From NCBI GenBank assembly GCA_030839005.1, contig JAUZEM010000566.1, positions 1-6,929 on the forward strand: DNA of 6,929 nucleotides, read 5' to 3'. The number at the start of each line of letters is the position of its first letter. Within the stretch, counting starts at the first letter, position 1. The position numbers were made by a program, and so were the translations under genes. Positions 1 through 5,750 of this stretch are shown here, piece after piece. The notes beneath the pieces were generated by a model. It did not search any database, was not told the DNA's origin, and saw nothing but the letters and a program-made list of their open reading frames with translations. The stretch comes from Actinomycetota bacterium (GTDB taxonomy: Bacteria; Actinomycetota; Acidimicrobiia; IMCC26256; PALSA-610).

Positions 1-20
1 GCGGGTCGAGCCGATTTCGA

Positions 21-1538
21 TCAGGCCAACTTCAGCGCCACCGCCAGGTAGTAGGCGATCGGCAGACAGAACAAAATGCCGTCGAAGCGGTCGAGGACAC
101 CGCCGTGTCCGGGCAGCAACGCTCCGAAATCCTTCAGCCCGAGGTCCCGCTTGATCATCGACTCGCACAGATCGCCCAAAAAGGCGCCCCCCGCGACCAG
201 CACGCCGAGCAGCACGCCGCCGTAGTGGTGGTTCCAGGGCGTGATCTGGCTCACGACGACCCAACCCAGCAGGACGGACGCGGCCATGCCCGCGACCGTT
301 CCCTGGACGCTCTTGTTGGGCGAGATCTTCGGCGCGATCGGCGTGCGTCCGAACTGCGACCCGACGAAGAAGCCGAACACGTCGTACGCGATGGTGCAGA
401 TCGCCACACCCAGGATCAGTCCGACGCCGTCGCGCGGCGCGAGCAGCAAGCCGGCAAAGCCGCCGAGCCCGCCGATGTACGCGAACCCGAGCACGGTCGT
501 GGCGATGCCGAGGAGCGGGCGGCCCGGCGTGACCTCCCACAAGAACCAGAGCATCGAGACGACGACGACGAGCGCGAAGTAGATCGGGTACGCGCCGATT
601 CCGTAGTGCTTCACCGCGAGCGGAAGGCTTGCGCTCGCGACGAGCGCAAGCAGGGTTGCGGAGGGCAGGCCCTTCGTACGCAGCGCGTTGCTGAATTCGA
701 TCGACGCGACGCCGATGATCACCGCGGCCAGCAAGGCCGTGGTGGTGCGTCCTTCGACGAAACACACGAGCGCCAGGATGACGATCGTCGCGGCCGTCAT
801 GATCGCGGTCGGTAGGTCGCGTGCCGGGGCCGCGTTCCCGTTCGTCGGATCGGCCTCGAGTGGTGCCGCGCGGCGCGCCGGGCGCGGCCGCGGCGCGGCG
901 GGCGCGGTCGCGCCACCGCCGCTGCGATCCGCCCGGAGTACACGAGGACGACGCCGGCGACGCTGCGCGAGCGCCTCGGCGAACTCGGCCTCCTCGTCGA
1001 CCGGCTCGGCTTCGGAGAGCGCGCCGAGCCTTTCGTTCTCGCCGCTCAGGTCGTCACCGAAGTCGGCTTCGGCCCAGTCGGAGCCTTCGGCCCGGAAACG
1101 GGGCGTGGCTCCTCCGATGGGCGCCCAGGCATCGAGGTCCTCGGCGATCGGCTGCTCGCCGGTGTCGTCGGCGAAGATCGCCGGAACCGCGCCCGTCGGC
1201 GGTTCGGTCCAGTGCGGAAGCGGCGGTACTTCTATGGGTTGGTCTATCGGTTGGTCGATCGCGGGGTCGCGGGGCGGTGGTTGTTCCTGCAGTTCGGCGT
1301 CGTCGTCCTCGGCGCTCGCCACGACCGGGACCGCCGCGCGATGCGCAAAGCTCGCCGGCGTTTCCGGCTCCTCCGGGGCGACGGCCGGGAGGTCGAGTGC
1401 GTCGCGGTCGTCGCGATCGTCGCGATCGTCGCGATCGTCGCGATCGTCATCCCGGACGACCGGCGTCTCCTTCGCGCCCAGGATCCGAACACCCTCGATA
1501 GGTGTCGCGGTCGCAGGGTCGGATTCGTTGTCCCTCAC
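21..1538 (-). CDS. cdsA: Phosphatidate cytidylyltransferase (CDP-diacylglycerol synthase) with a long acidic N-terminal tail
   Basis: Integral membrane enzyme that makes CDP-diacylglycerol from CTP and phosphatidic acid, the branch point for phospholipids. The CTP-transferase signature is intact near the C-terminus (about residues 460-486 of 505): S-x-I-K-R, then KDFG, LPGHGG and DRFD. Several hydrophobic membrane segments start at about residue 243. The catalytic domain is about 265 residues, close to a normal whole CdsA; the preceding roughly 240 residues are hydrophilic, acidic and proline/alanine-rich, with DRD and DQPI repeats and an RRRRRPR patch just before the membrane part. I chose GTG at 1538 because GGGAGG lies 5 nt upstream. 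The frame stays open to GTG 1628, which overlaps the frr stop as GTGA and would add 30 residues, but that start has no well-spaced ribosome site and the extra stretch has 9 of 29 codons ending in A/T. Last gene of the rpsB operon in this window. Function is certain; the exact start is less so. Confidence 0.95.
   Translation of the reverse strand: MRDNESDPATATPIEGVRILGAKETPVVRDDDRDDRDDRDDRDDRDALDLPAVAPEEPETPASFAHRAAVPVVASAEDDDAELQEQPPPRDPAIDQPIDQPIEVPPLPHWTEPPTGAVPAIFADDTGEQPIAEDLDAWAPIGGATPRFRAEGSDWAEADFGDDLSGENERLGALSEAEPVDEEAEFAEALAQRRRRRPRVLRADRSGGGATAPAAPRPRPARRAAPLEADPTNGNAAPARDLPTAIMTAATIVILALVCFVEGRTTTALLAAVIIGVASIEFSNALRTKGLPSATLLALVASASLPLAVKHYGIGAYPIYFALVVVVSMLWFLWEVTPGRPLLGIATTVLGFAYIGGLGGFAGLLLAPRDGVGLILGVAICTIAYDVFGFFVGSQFGRTPIAPKISPNKSVQGTVAGMAASVLLGWVVVSQITPWNHHYGGVLLGVLVAGGAFLGDLCESMIKRDLGLKDFGALLPGHGGVLDRFDGILFCLPIAYYLAVALKLA
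1232..1255 (-). repeat. 12-bp tandem duplication encoding Asp-Gln-Pro-Ile
   Basis: Two adjacent 12-bp copies (ctatgggttggt and ctatcggttggt, one mismatch) encode DQPI twice in the CdsA tail. The codons here (ATA, CAA, GTA nearby) are unusually AT-ending for this GC-rich DNA, suggesting relaxed constraint on the tail. Confidence 0.8.
1401..1445 (-). repeat. 9-bp tandem repeat encoding Asp-Arg-Asp units
   Basis: Five consecutive 9-bp units, gtcgcgatc on the plus strand; four are perfect and the one at 1401 differs by one base. The 9-bp period keeps frame, so each unit encodes D-R-D in the CdsA tail, giving a run of alternating charges. Copy number could vary by slippage without a frameshift. 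Confidence 0.9.
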
Positions 1539-1543
1539 GTCAT

Positions 1544-1549
1544 CCTCCC
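1544..1549 (-). promoter_or_regulatory. Ribosome binding site deciding the cdsA start
   Basis: GGGAGG on the minus strand is followed by a 5-nt spacer (ATGAC) and GTG at 1538. This is a far better site than anything before the longer candidate GTG at 1628, where the only purine run (GAGG) is 1 nt from the start codon. It supports the shorter 505-residue CdsA. Confidence 0.7.
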
Positions 1550-1624
1550 AGGGGCCTGACCAGGCTAGGGGCTCACCCTCGCGGCTCGCATGTCGTCCCG
1601 GCGCAGGTGACCGGAAGCGGGCGA

Positions 1625-2182
1625 TCACACCTCGAGCAGCTCTTTTTCCTTGTGACCGACCAGCGTGTCGATCTCGGCGACGATCTCGTGGGTGAGCTTC
1701 TCGAGCTCCTTTTCGATGCGGGTCAGCTCGTCGTCGGAGATCTCGCCGTCCTTGGCCTGGTGTTCAAGCTCCTGGCGAATGCTGCGCCGGACGTTGCGCA
1801 CTGACACCCGGGCGTCCTCCGCCAGCTTCTTGACGACCTTCACGAGCTCCTTGCGCCGGTCGGTGGTGAGCTCGGGAAACGTCAGGCGGATCACCGCGCC
1901 GTCGTTGCTCGGATTCACCCCGAGGTCGCTCGCCTGGATCGCCTTCTCGATCGCCTTCAACGCGCCCTTGTCGTAGGGCGCGACGACGAGCACCCGCGCC
2001 TCGGGAACGGAGAAGCCCGCAAGCTGCTGGAGCGGCACCTCGGAGCCGTAGTAGTCGACCCGAAGTTTCTCGACGAGCGCGGGAGTGGCCCGGCCGGTGC
2101 GGACGGCGCCGAACTGATCCTGCAGGTGGACGACGACCTTGTGCATCTTGTCCTTCGCCTCGTCGACCCTGGCGTTGGTCAC
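1625..2182 (-). CDS. frr: Ribosome recycling factor (RRF)
   Basis: Cytoplasmic protein of 185 residues, the usual family length. With EF-G it splits post-termination ribosomes into subunits. The helical domain I is formed by the N-terminal helix (about 1-30) and the long C-terminal helices (about 105-185); domain II lies between. Recognisable blocks are VRTGRATPALVE at about 27-38, the following VDYYGSEVPLQQLA, and the charged TTDRRKELVKVVKKLAEDAR segment entering the long helices. The start is GTG at 2182, overlapping the pyrH stop by 4 nt (GTGA), with a strong AAGGAG 5 nt upstream. The overlap suggests translational coupling to pyrH. The gene ends with TGA at 1625. Nothing in the protein looks unusual. 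Confidence 0.98.
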   Translation of the reverse strand: MTNARVDEAKDKMHKVVVHLQDQFGAVRTGRATPALVEKLRVDYYGSEVPLQQLAGFSVPEARVLVVAPYDKGALKAIEKAIQASDLGVNPSNDGAVIRLTFPELTTDRRKELVKVVKKLAEDARVSVRNVRRSIRQELEHQAKDGEISDDELTRIEKELEKLTHEIVAEIDTLVGHKEKELLEV

Positions 2183-2919
2183 TTGGTCTCCTTGGGATGC
2201 ACGAGCGTGCCGATCGGCTCGCCCGTCAGCGCCTTGGTGATGTTGCCGGGCTGCATCACATCGAACACGATGATCGGAAGCGAGTTGTCCATGCAGAACG
2301 TGATCGCCGTCGAGTCCATGACCTGAAGGCCGCGAGCCAGCAGGTCGAAATGGCTCAGCTTTTCGATCTTGACCGCATCGCGATCGGTGCGCGGGTCGGC
2401 GCTGTACACGCCGTCGACGCCCGAGTGCGTACCCTTCAGGACGGCCTCCGCGCCGATCTCGGCCGCCCGCAATGCGGCCGTCGTGTCGGTCGTGAAGTAG
2501 GGATTGCCGTTGCCGGCCGCGAAGATCACCAGCCGGCCCTTCTCGAGATGGCGAATCGCCCGCAACGGGATGTACGGCTCCGCGACCTGCGCCATCGTGA
2601 TCGCGGTCTGTACGCGCGTCGGTTGACCGAGCGACTCGAGCGCGTCCTGCAACGCCAGCGCGTTGATGACGGTGGCGAGCATCCCCATGTAGTCGGCGCG
2701 GGCGCGGTCCATGCCTCTCGTCGCGCCGGCAAGACCGAGGAAGATGTTGCCGCCGCCGACGACGATCGCGATCTCGACGCCCAGATCAGCGCGCGCCTTT
2801 GTGACCTCCTCGGCGATCCGCTGGACGACCGCGGCGTCGATGCCGAAACCGATGGACTGGTCGGCAAAGGCCTCGCCCGAGAGCTTCAGCACGACCCGGT
2901 GGTACCCGCTCGTGGTCAT
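2179..2919 (-). CDS. pyrH: UMP kinase (uridylate kinase)
   Basis: Phosphorylates UMP to UDP with ATP, an essential pyrimidine step; bacterial enzymes of this amino-acid-kinase fold are hexamers controlled by GTP and UTP. The 246-residue protein shows KLSGE (about 12-16), GGGNIF (55-60), GMDRARADYMGMLATVIN (about 69-86, with the UMP-binding Asp at 76), NPYFTTD (139-145) and VDGVYSADP. One conserved residue is changed: family members normally read GGGN-x-[FW]-R-G, but Leu61 (codon CTC, 2737-2739) replaces the Arg that matches E. coli R62. Asn137 sits where E. coli has T138, a position that varies in Actinobacteria. I place the start at ATG 2919 because AGGAG lies 6 nt upstream; an in-frame TTG at 2925 directly abuts that site and is unlikely. 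It follows tsf by 58 nt and overlaps frr by 4 nt. Confidence 0.97.
   Translation of the reverse strand: MTTSGYHRVVLKLSGEAFADQSIGFGIDAAVVQRIAEEVTKARADLGVEIAIVVGGGNIFLGLAGATRGMDRARADYMGMLATVINALALQDALESLGQPTRVQTAITMAQVAEPYIPLRAIRHLEKGRLVIFAAGNGNPYFTTDTTAALRAAEIGAEAVLKGTHSGVDGVYSADPRTDRDAVKIEKLSHFDLLARGLQVMDSTAITFCMDNSLPIIVFDVMQPGNITKALTGEPIGTLVHPKETK
2188..2193 (-). promoter_or_regulatory. Ribosome binding site of frr inside the end of pyrH
   Basis: AAGGAG on the minus strand, 5-nt spacer ACCAA, then GTG at 2182. It lies within the last codons of pyrH, so frr has its own good initiation signal besides the GTGA stop-start overlap. Confidence 0.8.
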
Positions 2920-2925
2920 CGGCAA

Positions 2926-2930
2926 CTCCT
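2926..2930 (-). promoter_or_regulatory. Ribosome binding site deciding the pyrH start
   Basis: AGGAG (within GAGAGGAG, 2926-2933) on the minus strand is 6 nt from ATG 2919. The upstream TTG at 2925 would have zero spacing, which argues for the ATG. Confidence 0.8.
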
Positions 2931-2931
2931 C

Positions 2932-2949
2932 TCGTGCGGATCGTGCGGA
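2932..2949 (-). repeat. Two 9-bp direct repeats in the tsf-pyrH gap
   Basis: The unit tcgtgcgga occurs twice in tandem in the 58-nt spacer between tsf and pyrH, just upstream of the pyrH ribosome site. I see no terminator or clear promoter in this spacer. The repeat may be incidental. Confidence 0.6.
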
Positions 2950-2977
2950 TCAACGGGTGTGGGCGTTCGCGCTCGGG

Positions 2978-3823
2978 CTATTCCTCTCCGATCTTGACCC
3001 GCGCGAACCCGCGGACGTGCGCGTCCGGGCCGAGCGACTTCACGACCGTTTCGATCGTCTGCTTGTTGTCCTTCACGAACGACTGCTCGAGGAGAACCAC
3101 CGACTTGTAGAAGCCGTTCATCTTGCCCTCGTTGATCTTCGGCCACGCCGGCTCGGGCTTGCCTTCTTCGCGGGTCTGGGCCTCGTAGATGTCGCGCTCG
3201 CGCGCGACCGCGTCGGGCGGGACCTCGTCGCGTGTGACGTAACGCGGCGCGGCGCTCGCGATATGGAGTGCAACGTCGTGCGCGACCTCTCGTGCCCGAG
3301 CGGCACCGCGCTCGACCCCGCCGAGCTCGACCAGAACACCCACGGTGCCGCGCTCGTTCTGCAGATGCTTGTACCCGTCGAGAAGACCGTCAGTGGTTGC
3401 AAATCGGAAGACGCGTCCGAGCTCGATTTTTTCGCCGAGCGCCCCGGAGAGTCCCTTGACGTAGTCGTCGACCGTCTCGCCGTCCATCTTCTTCGCGCCG
3501 ATGTCGGTGTCGCCTTCGTCGACGACGAGCCGGGTGAGCGCGGCGAGCGCCCGGCCGAATGCCTCACCTTTGGCGACGAAGTCGGTCTCGCAGTTCAGCT
3601 CCACGACCGCGCCGACATCGTCGGTGACGAGTACCTCGACCGCGCCCTGGTCGGCGGCGCGACCCTCGCGCTTCGCCGCGCCCGCGATTCCCTTCTCCCG
3701 TAGCCAGTCCTTGGCGCGCTCGAAGTCGCCGTCGTTCTCGAGCAACGCCCGCTTGCAGTCCATCATCCCGGCACCGGTCATCTTGCGCAGCGCCGCGACG
3801 TCCTTGGCGGATATGTCGGCCAT
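2978..3823 (-). CDS. tsf: Elongation factor Ts (EF-Ts)
   Basis: Cytoplasmic guanine-nucleotide exchange factor that recharges EF-Tu during translation. The 281-residue length is near the family norm. The N-terminal UBA-like helical region carries signature 1 (LRKMTGAGMMDCKRAL, residues 12-27). Signature 2, ELNCETDFVAK (75-85), includes the TDFV that enters the EF-Tu nucleotide pocket. The C-terminal subdomain follows, with a late block around KTIE-like residues 253-260 (KQTIETVV). The frame stays open upstream to 3901, but homology begins at ATG 3823 (MADISAKDVAALR), so the additional residues would be an out-of-frame reading of rpsB. GAGGG lies 8 nt upstream of ATG 3823. The gene starts 4 nt after the rpsB stop, the classic rpsB-tsf pairing. 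Stop codon is TAG. Confidence 0.97.
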   Translation of the reverse strand: MADISAKDVAALRKMTGAGMMDCKRALLENDGDFERAKDWLREKGIAGAAKREGRAADQGAVEVLVTDDVGAVVELNCETDFVAKGEAFGRALAALTRLVVDEGDTDIGAKKMDGETVDDYVKGLSGALGEKIELGRVFRFATTDGLLDGYKHLQNERGTVGVLVELGGVERGAARAREVAHDVALHIASAAPRYVTRDEVPPDAVARERDIYEAQTREEGKPEPAWPKINEGKMNGFYKSVVLLEQSFVKDNKQTIETVVKSLGPDAHVRGFARVKIGEE

Positions 3824-3827
3824 GTGA

Positions 3828-4862
3828 TCAGCCCTCGTCCGTCGTCGCGCTCGCGGCCTCGGTGAGGGTCGCCCCGACGACGTCGTCGCCGCCGACGTCA
3901 TCGCCGCCGTCGTCGCCCGCGGCCTCTTCGGCGACTACCTGGTCACCGCCGGCCTGGTCACCTCCGGCCTGGTCACCGCCGGGCTCGGGAGATTTCACCG
4001 CATCCTTCGCCAGCCGGGCGCGCTCCTCGATCTCACGCTGCTTCGCGGCGGCGGCGTCGCGGGCTTCGGACTGCCGGCGGTCGAACTCCGCCTGCTCCTC
4101 GGGCGTCCGCTGCGGCTTGACCGGCGCGGCGGGCGCGGTTTCTTCGGAACGTGTGCCGGGACGCGCGCCCCGGCGACGCGCGATCTCGCGCCCTTCGGTA
4201 ACGGCGTCGGCGATCACCCGGCACATGAGCTGCGCGGAACGGATCGCGTCGTCATTGCCCGGGATCACGTAATCGATGATGTCGGGATCGCAGTTCGTGT
4301 CGACGACCGCGACAACGGGTATCCGGAGCCGGTTCGCCTCGGTAACGGCGATGTGCTCCTTCTTCGTGTCGATGATGAACACGGCAGACGGGAGCCGCTC
4401 GAGGTTCTTGATGCCGCCAAGGTTGCGCTCGAGCTTCGCGAGGTCGCGACGGACCTTGAGGCCTTCCTTCTTCGACATCAGATCGACCTCGCCGGAATCG
4501 ACCTGCCGTTGGAACTCGCGCAGCTTCGCGACGCGTGAGTGCACCGTCTGGAAGTTGGTGAGCATGCCGCCGAGCCAACGGAAGTTGACGTACGGCATCC
4601 CGCACCCGTTGGCCGCGTTCTCGATCGGCTCCTGCGTCTGCTTCTTGGTGCCCACGAACAGCACGATCCCGCCGTTGGCGACGGTCTCGCGCACGAACCG
4701 ATAGGCACCGTCGATGCGATCGAGCGTCTGATGCAGATCGACGATGTAGATGCCGTTGCGCTCTCCGAAGATGAAACGGCGCATCTTCGGATTCCAGCGC
4801 CGGGTCTGGTGACCGAAGTGGACCCCGGCCTCCAAGAGTTGCTTCATGCTCACGACGGCCAC
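3828..4862 (-). CDS. rpsB: 30S ribosomal protein S2 with a long acidic C-terminal extension
   Basis: Small-subunit protein required for S1 binding and 30S function in model bacteria. The core (about residues 1-225) is clear: MKQLLEAGVHFGHQTRRWNPKM at the start, FVGTKKQ, NFRWLGGMLTN, the second S2 signature from PSAVFIIDTKKEH through the following AV-E and RLRIP, and CDPDIIDYVIPGNDDA. Total length is 344 residues against about 240 in E. coli. The additional roughly 119 residues hold an R-rich linker, a charged probable helix or coiled coil (about 253-289), three GGDQA-type repeats (about 295-308) and a very acidic end. The start is GTG 4862 (MAVVSMKQ), supported by AGGGGAGG with a 7-nt spacer and by family alignment; the longer frame to 5021 reads through non-conserved leader DNA. 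First gene of the translation operon. Confidence 0.97.
   Translation of the reverse strand: MAVVSMKQLLEAGVHFGHQTRRWNPKMRRFIFGERNGIYIVDLHQTLDRIDGAYRFVRETVANGGIVLFVGTKKQTQEPIENAANGCGMPYVNFRWLGGMLTNFQTVHSRVAKLREFQRQVDSGEVDLMSKKEGLKVRRDLAKLERNLGGIKNLERLPSAVFIIDTKKEHIAVTEANRLRIPVVAVVDTNCDPDIIDYVIPGNDDAIRSAQLMCRVIADAVTEGREIARRRGARPGTRSEETAPAAPVKPQRTPEEQAEFDRRQSEARDAAAAKQREIEERARLAKDAVKSPEPGGDQAGGDQAGGDQVVAEEAAGDDGGDDVGGDDVVGATLTEAASATTDEG
3939..3983 (-). repeat. 15-bp tandem repeat (three copies) in the S2 tail
   Basis: Three consecutive 15-bp units, ctggtcaccgccggc on the plus strand, with one mismatch each in the second and third copies. They encode three Gly-Gly-Asp-Gln-Ala/Val units in frame. 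Adjacent DNA (about 3877-3925) is also low-complexity and encodes Gly/Asp runs. Confidence 0.9.
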
Positions 4863-4869
4863 GGCCGCG

Positions 4870-4877
4870 CCTCCCCT
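4870..4877 (-). promoter_or_regulatory. Ribosome binding site deciding the rpsB start
   Basis: AGGGGAGG on the minus strand, 7-nt spacer CGCGGCC, then GTG 4862. It is the strongest Shine-Dalgarno site in the window, fitting a highly translated ribosomal protein. Confidence 0.85.
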
Positions 4878-5032
4878 AGGTTGGATCTTCCGCCCGCGCG
4901 AGCACCGATCGGTCGAAAGCCGTCGGCACCACCTTGGGATCACGGGCGTGCGAATGGTTGATTGCGGCATCCGGAATCGGTCCGAAGGCACGTTCAGTGT
5001 AGCGGCCCGGTCTTTGTTCATCCGGGGCGAAC

Positions 5033-5052
5033 CGGGCCGCGGTGCGGGCCCG
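5033..5052 (-). terminator. GC-rich hairpin after the M23 gene, possible terminator
   Basis: On the minus strand cgggcccgc and gcggcccg pair as an 8-bp stem with one bulged C and a 3-nt loop, 15 nt past the M23 stop codon. There is no following T-run, so it is not a classic intrinsic terminator. It could be a U-less actinobacterial terminator or simply GC-rich DNA. Confidence 0.25.
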
Positions 5053-5066
5053 AAGTCCGGAGGCGG

Positions 5067-5654
5067 CTAGGGCACGCCTGCCCATCCGGGCAGGCCGGCC
5101 ATCAATGCCCGGCGCTCCGCCATTCGCCGAGCGAGGGAGCTCGCGGCTGCGTCGCCGGCCGTCGGCGCCAGGTGCACCCGCACCGGGAGGCCGGCGGACG
5201 CGAAGAGCCGCATCGGATCGACGAACACATCCCCGATCCGCAATCCGAAATGCACGACGGAGGGATCGTGGTGCTCCCCTCGTCCGCCGGTCGTTCCCAC
5301 CACCTCGCCGCGCGCGACGACCTCGCCCCCGCGCACGCGGATCGACGCGAGGAACGAGTACGAGGTCCGCAAGCCGCCGGCGTGCCGGACCACCACGTGA
5401 CGGGCGGTCGCGACCACCCCGGCGAAGACCACCGTGCCTGCGCCCGCGGCGCGTACGAGGGTGCCGGGAGCGGCCGCGAAATCGACCCCCAGGTGCCCAC
5501 GGCCGTAACGGGTCAGTGGCGCCTGGAAGGGGCGTACGACCCGACCGGCGACGGGGCGCAGCCACACGTCTCCTCCCGAGGCGGGCGCCGGCGCGAGCGT
5601 GAGCACGCCGAAGATTGCGAGGAGGACGAGCGTCGGAGCGGCCTTTGTGCGCAT
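5067..5654 (-). CDS. Secreted M23 (LytM-like) peptidase-family protein, probably catalytically inactive
   Basis: A 195-residue protein with an N-terminal signal peptide (MRTK, then a hydrophobic stretch, APAPASGG near 21-28) followed directly by an M23/LytM fold domain. M23 enzymes are zinc endopeptidases that cut peptidoglycan cross-bridges. The zinc ligands are visible: H54 and D58 in GHLGVDF, and H135 in VVHFGLR. Both catalytic histidines appear absent: the usual Y-x-H-L reads YSFL (F101) and the first His of H-x-H is V133. A nearby EHHD (127-130) is offset and unlikely to replace it. It may act like EnvC or NlpD, degenerate LytM proteins that activate amidases; that is inference. A short Arg-rich tail follows the domain. 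ATG 5654 has no ribosome site; a TACGTT box 6 nt upstream suggests a leaderless mRNA. An M23 gene next to rpsB recurs in Actinobacteria, from memory. Confidence 0.85.
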   Translation of the reverse strand: MRTKAAPTLVLLAIFGVLTLAPAPASGGDVWLRPVAGRVVRPFQAPLTRYGRGHLGVDFAAAPGTLVRAAGAGTVVFAGVVATARHVVVRHAGGLRTSYSFLASIRVRGGEVVARGEVVGTTGGRGEHHDPSVVHFGLRIGDVFVDPMRLFASAGLPVRVHLAPTAGDAAASSLARRMAERRALMAGLPGWAGVP

Positions 5655-5660
5655 GCGGCG

Positions 5661-5679
5661 AACGTACGCGTGAACGCGT
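5661..5679 (-). promoter_or_regulatory. Candidate leaderless promoter and ACGCGT repeat before the M23 gene
   Basis: On the minus strand TACGTT (5661-5666) matches TAnnnT and lies 6 nt before ATG 5654, the spacing that would start transcription at the initiation codon. Overlapping and just upstream are two ACGCGT palindromes separated by 2 nt (5666-5671 and 5674-5679), a possible operator. No good -35 is seen. The rest of the 96-nt gap (5655-5750) shows nothing else convincing. Confidence 0.3.
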
Positions 5680-5750
5680 GTGCGATCGCCGGCGCGGAAC
5701 GGGTGTGCAGCGAAATCGTCGTCCGGCGACGGGTTCGGTGCAGGCGCTGG

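Larger units (their letters stand above)
4863..5066 (-). promoter_or_regulatory. Leader and probable promoter region of the rpsB operon
   Basis: This 204-nt gap is the largest in the window. It holds a TACACT sequence (4996-5001, minus strand) that fits the actinobacterial -10 pattern TAnnnT, without a convincing -35 at the expected spacing; use of it would give a leader of about 125 nt. It also holds a perfect 10-bp palindrome accgatcggt (4904-4913) and a GC-rich hairpin near the M23 stop. A promoter somewhere here is expected because a ribosomal operon starts after it; the exact elements are inference. Confidence 0.4.

Noticed and set aside
1401..1445. The 9-bp repeat run considered as a CRISPR array or iteron origin
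   Set aside because: Units are contiguous with no spacers, keep the reading frame of cdsA and encode a regular DRD pattern.
688..1695. A 335-codon plus-strand open frame with a long Ser-Arg repeat
   Set aside because: It is the antisense reading of the CdsA tail; the Ser-Arg run is the reverse complement of the DRD repeat.
3824..3901. A 26-residue N-terminal extension of EF-Ts
   Set aside because: It lies inside the rpsB tail in another frame, and EF-Ts homology begins exactly at ATG 3823.
4863..5021. A 53-residue N-terminal extension of S2
   Set aside because: S2 proteins normally begin at the MAVV...MKQLLEAG segment, and the best ribosome site in the window precedes GTG 4862.
5717..5731. 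Small hairpin (5-bp stem, 5-nt loop) after the sigma gene as a terminator
   Set aside because: The stem is short and followed only by ATTTCG; such hairpins arise often by chance in this base composition.
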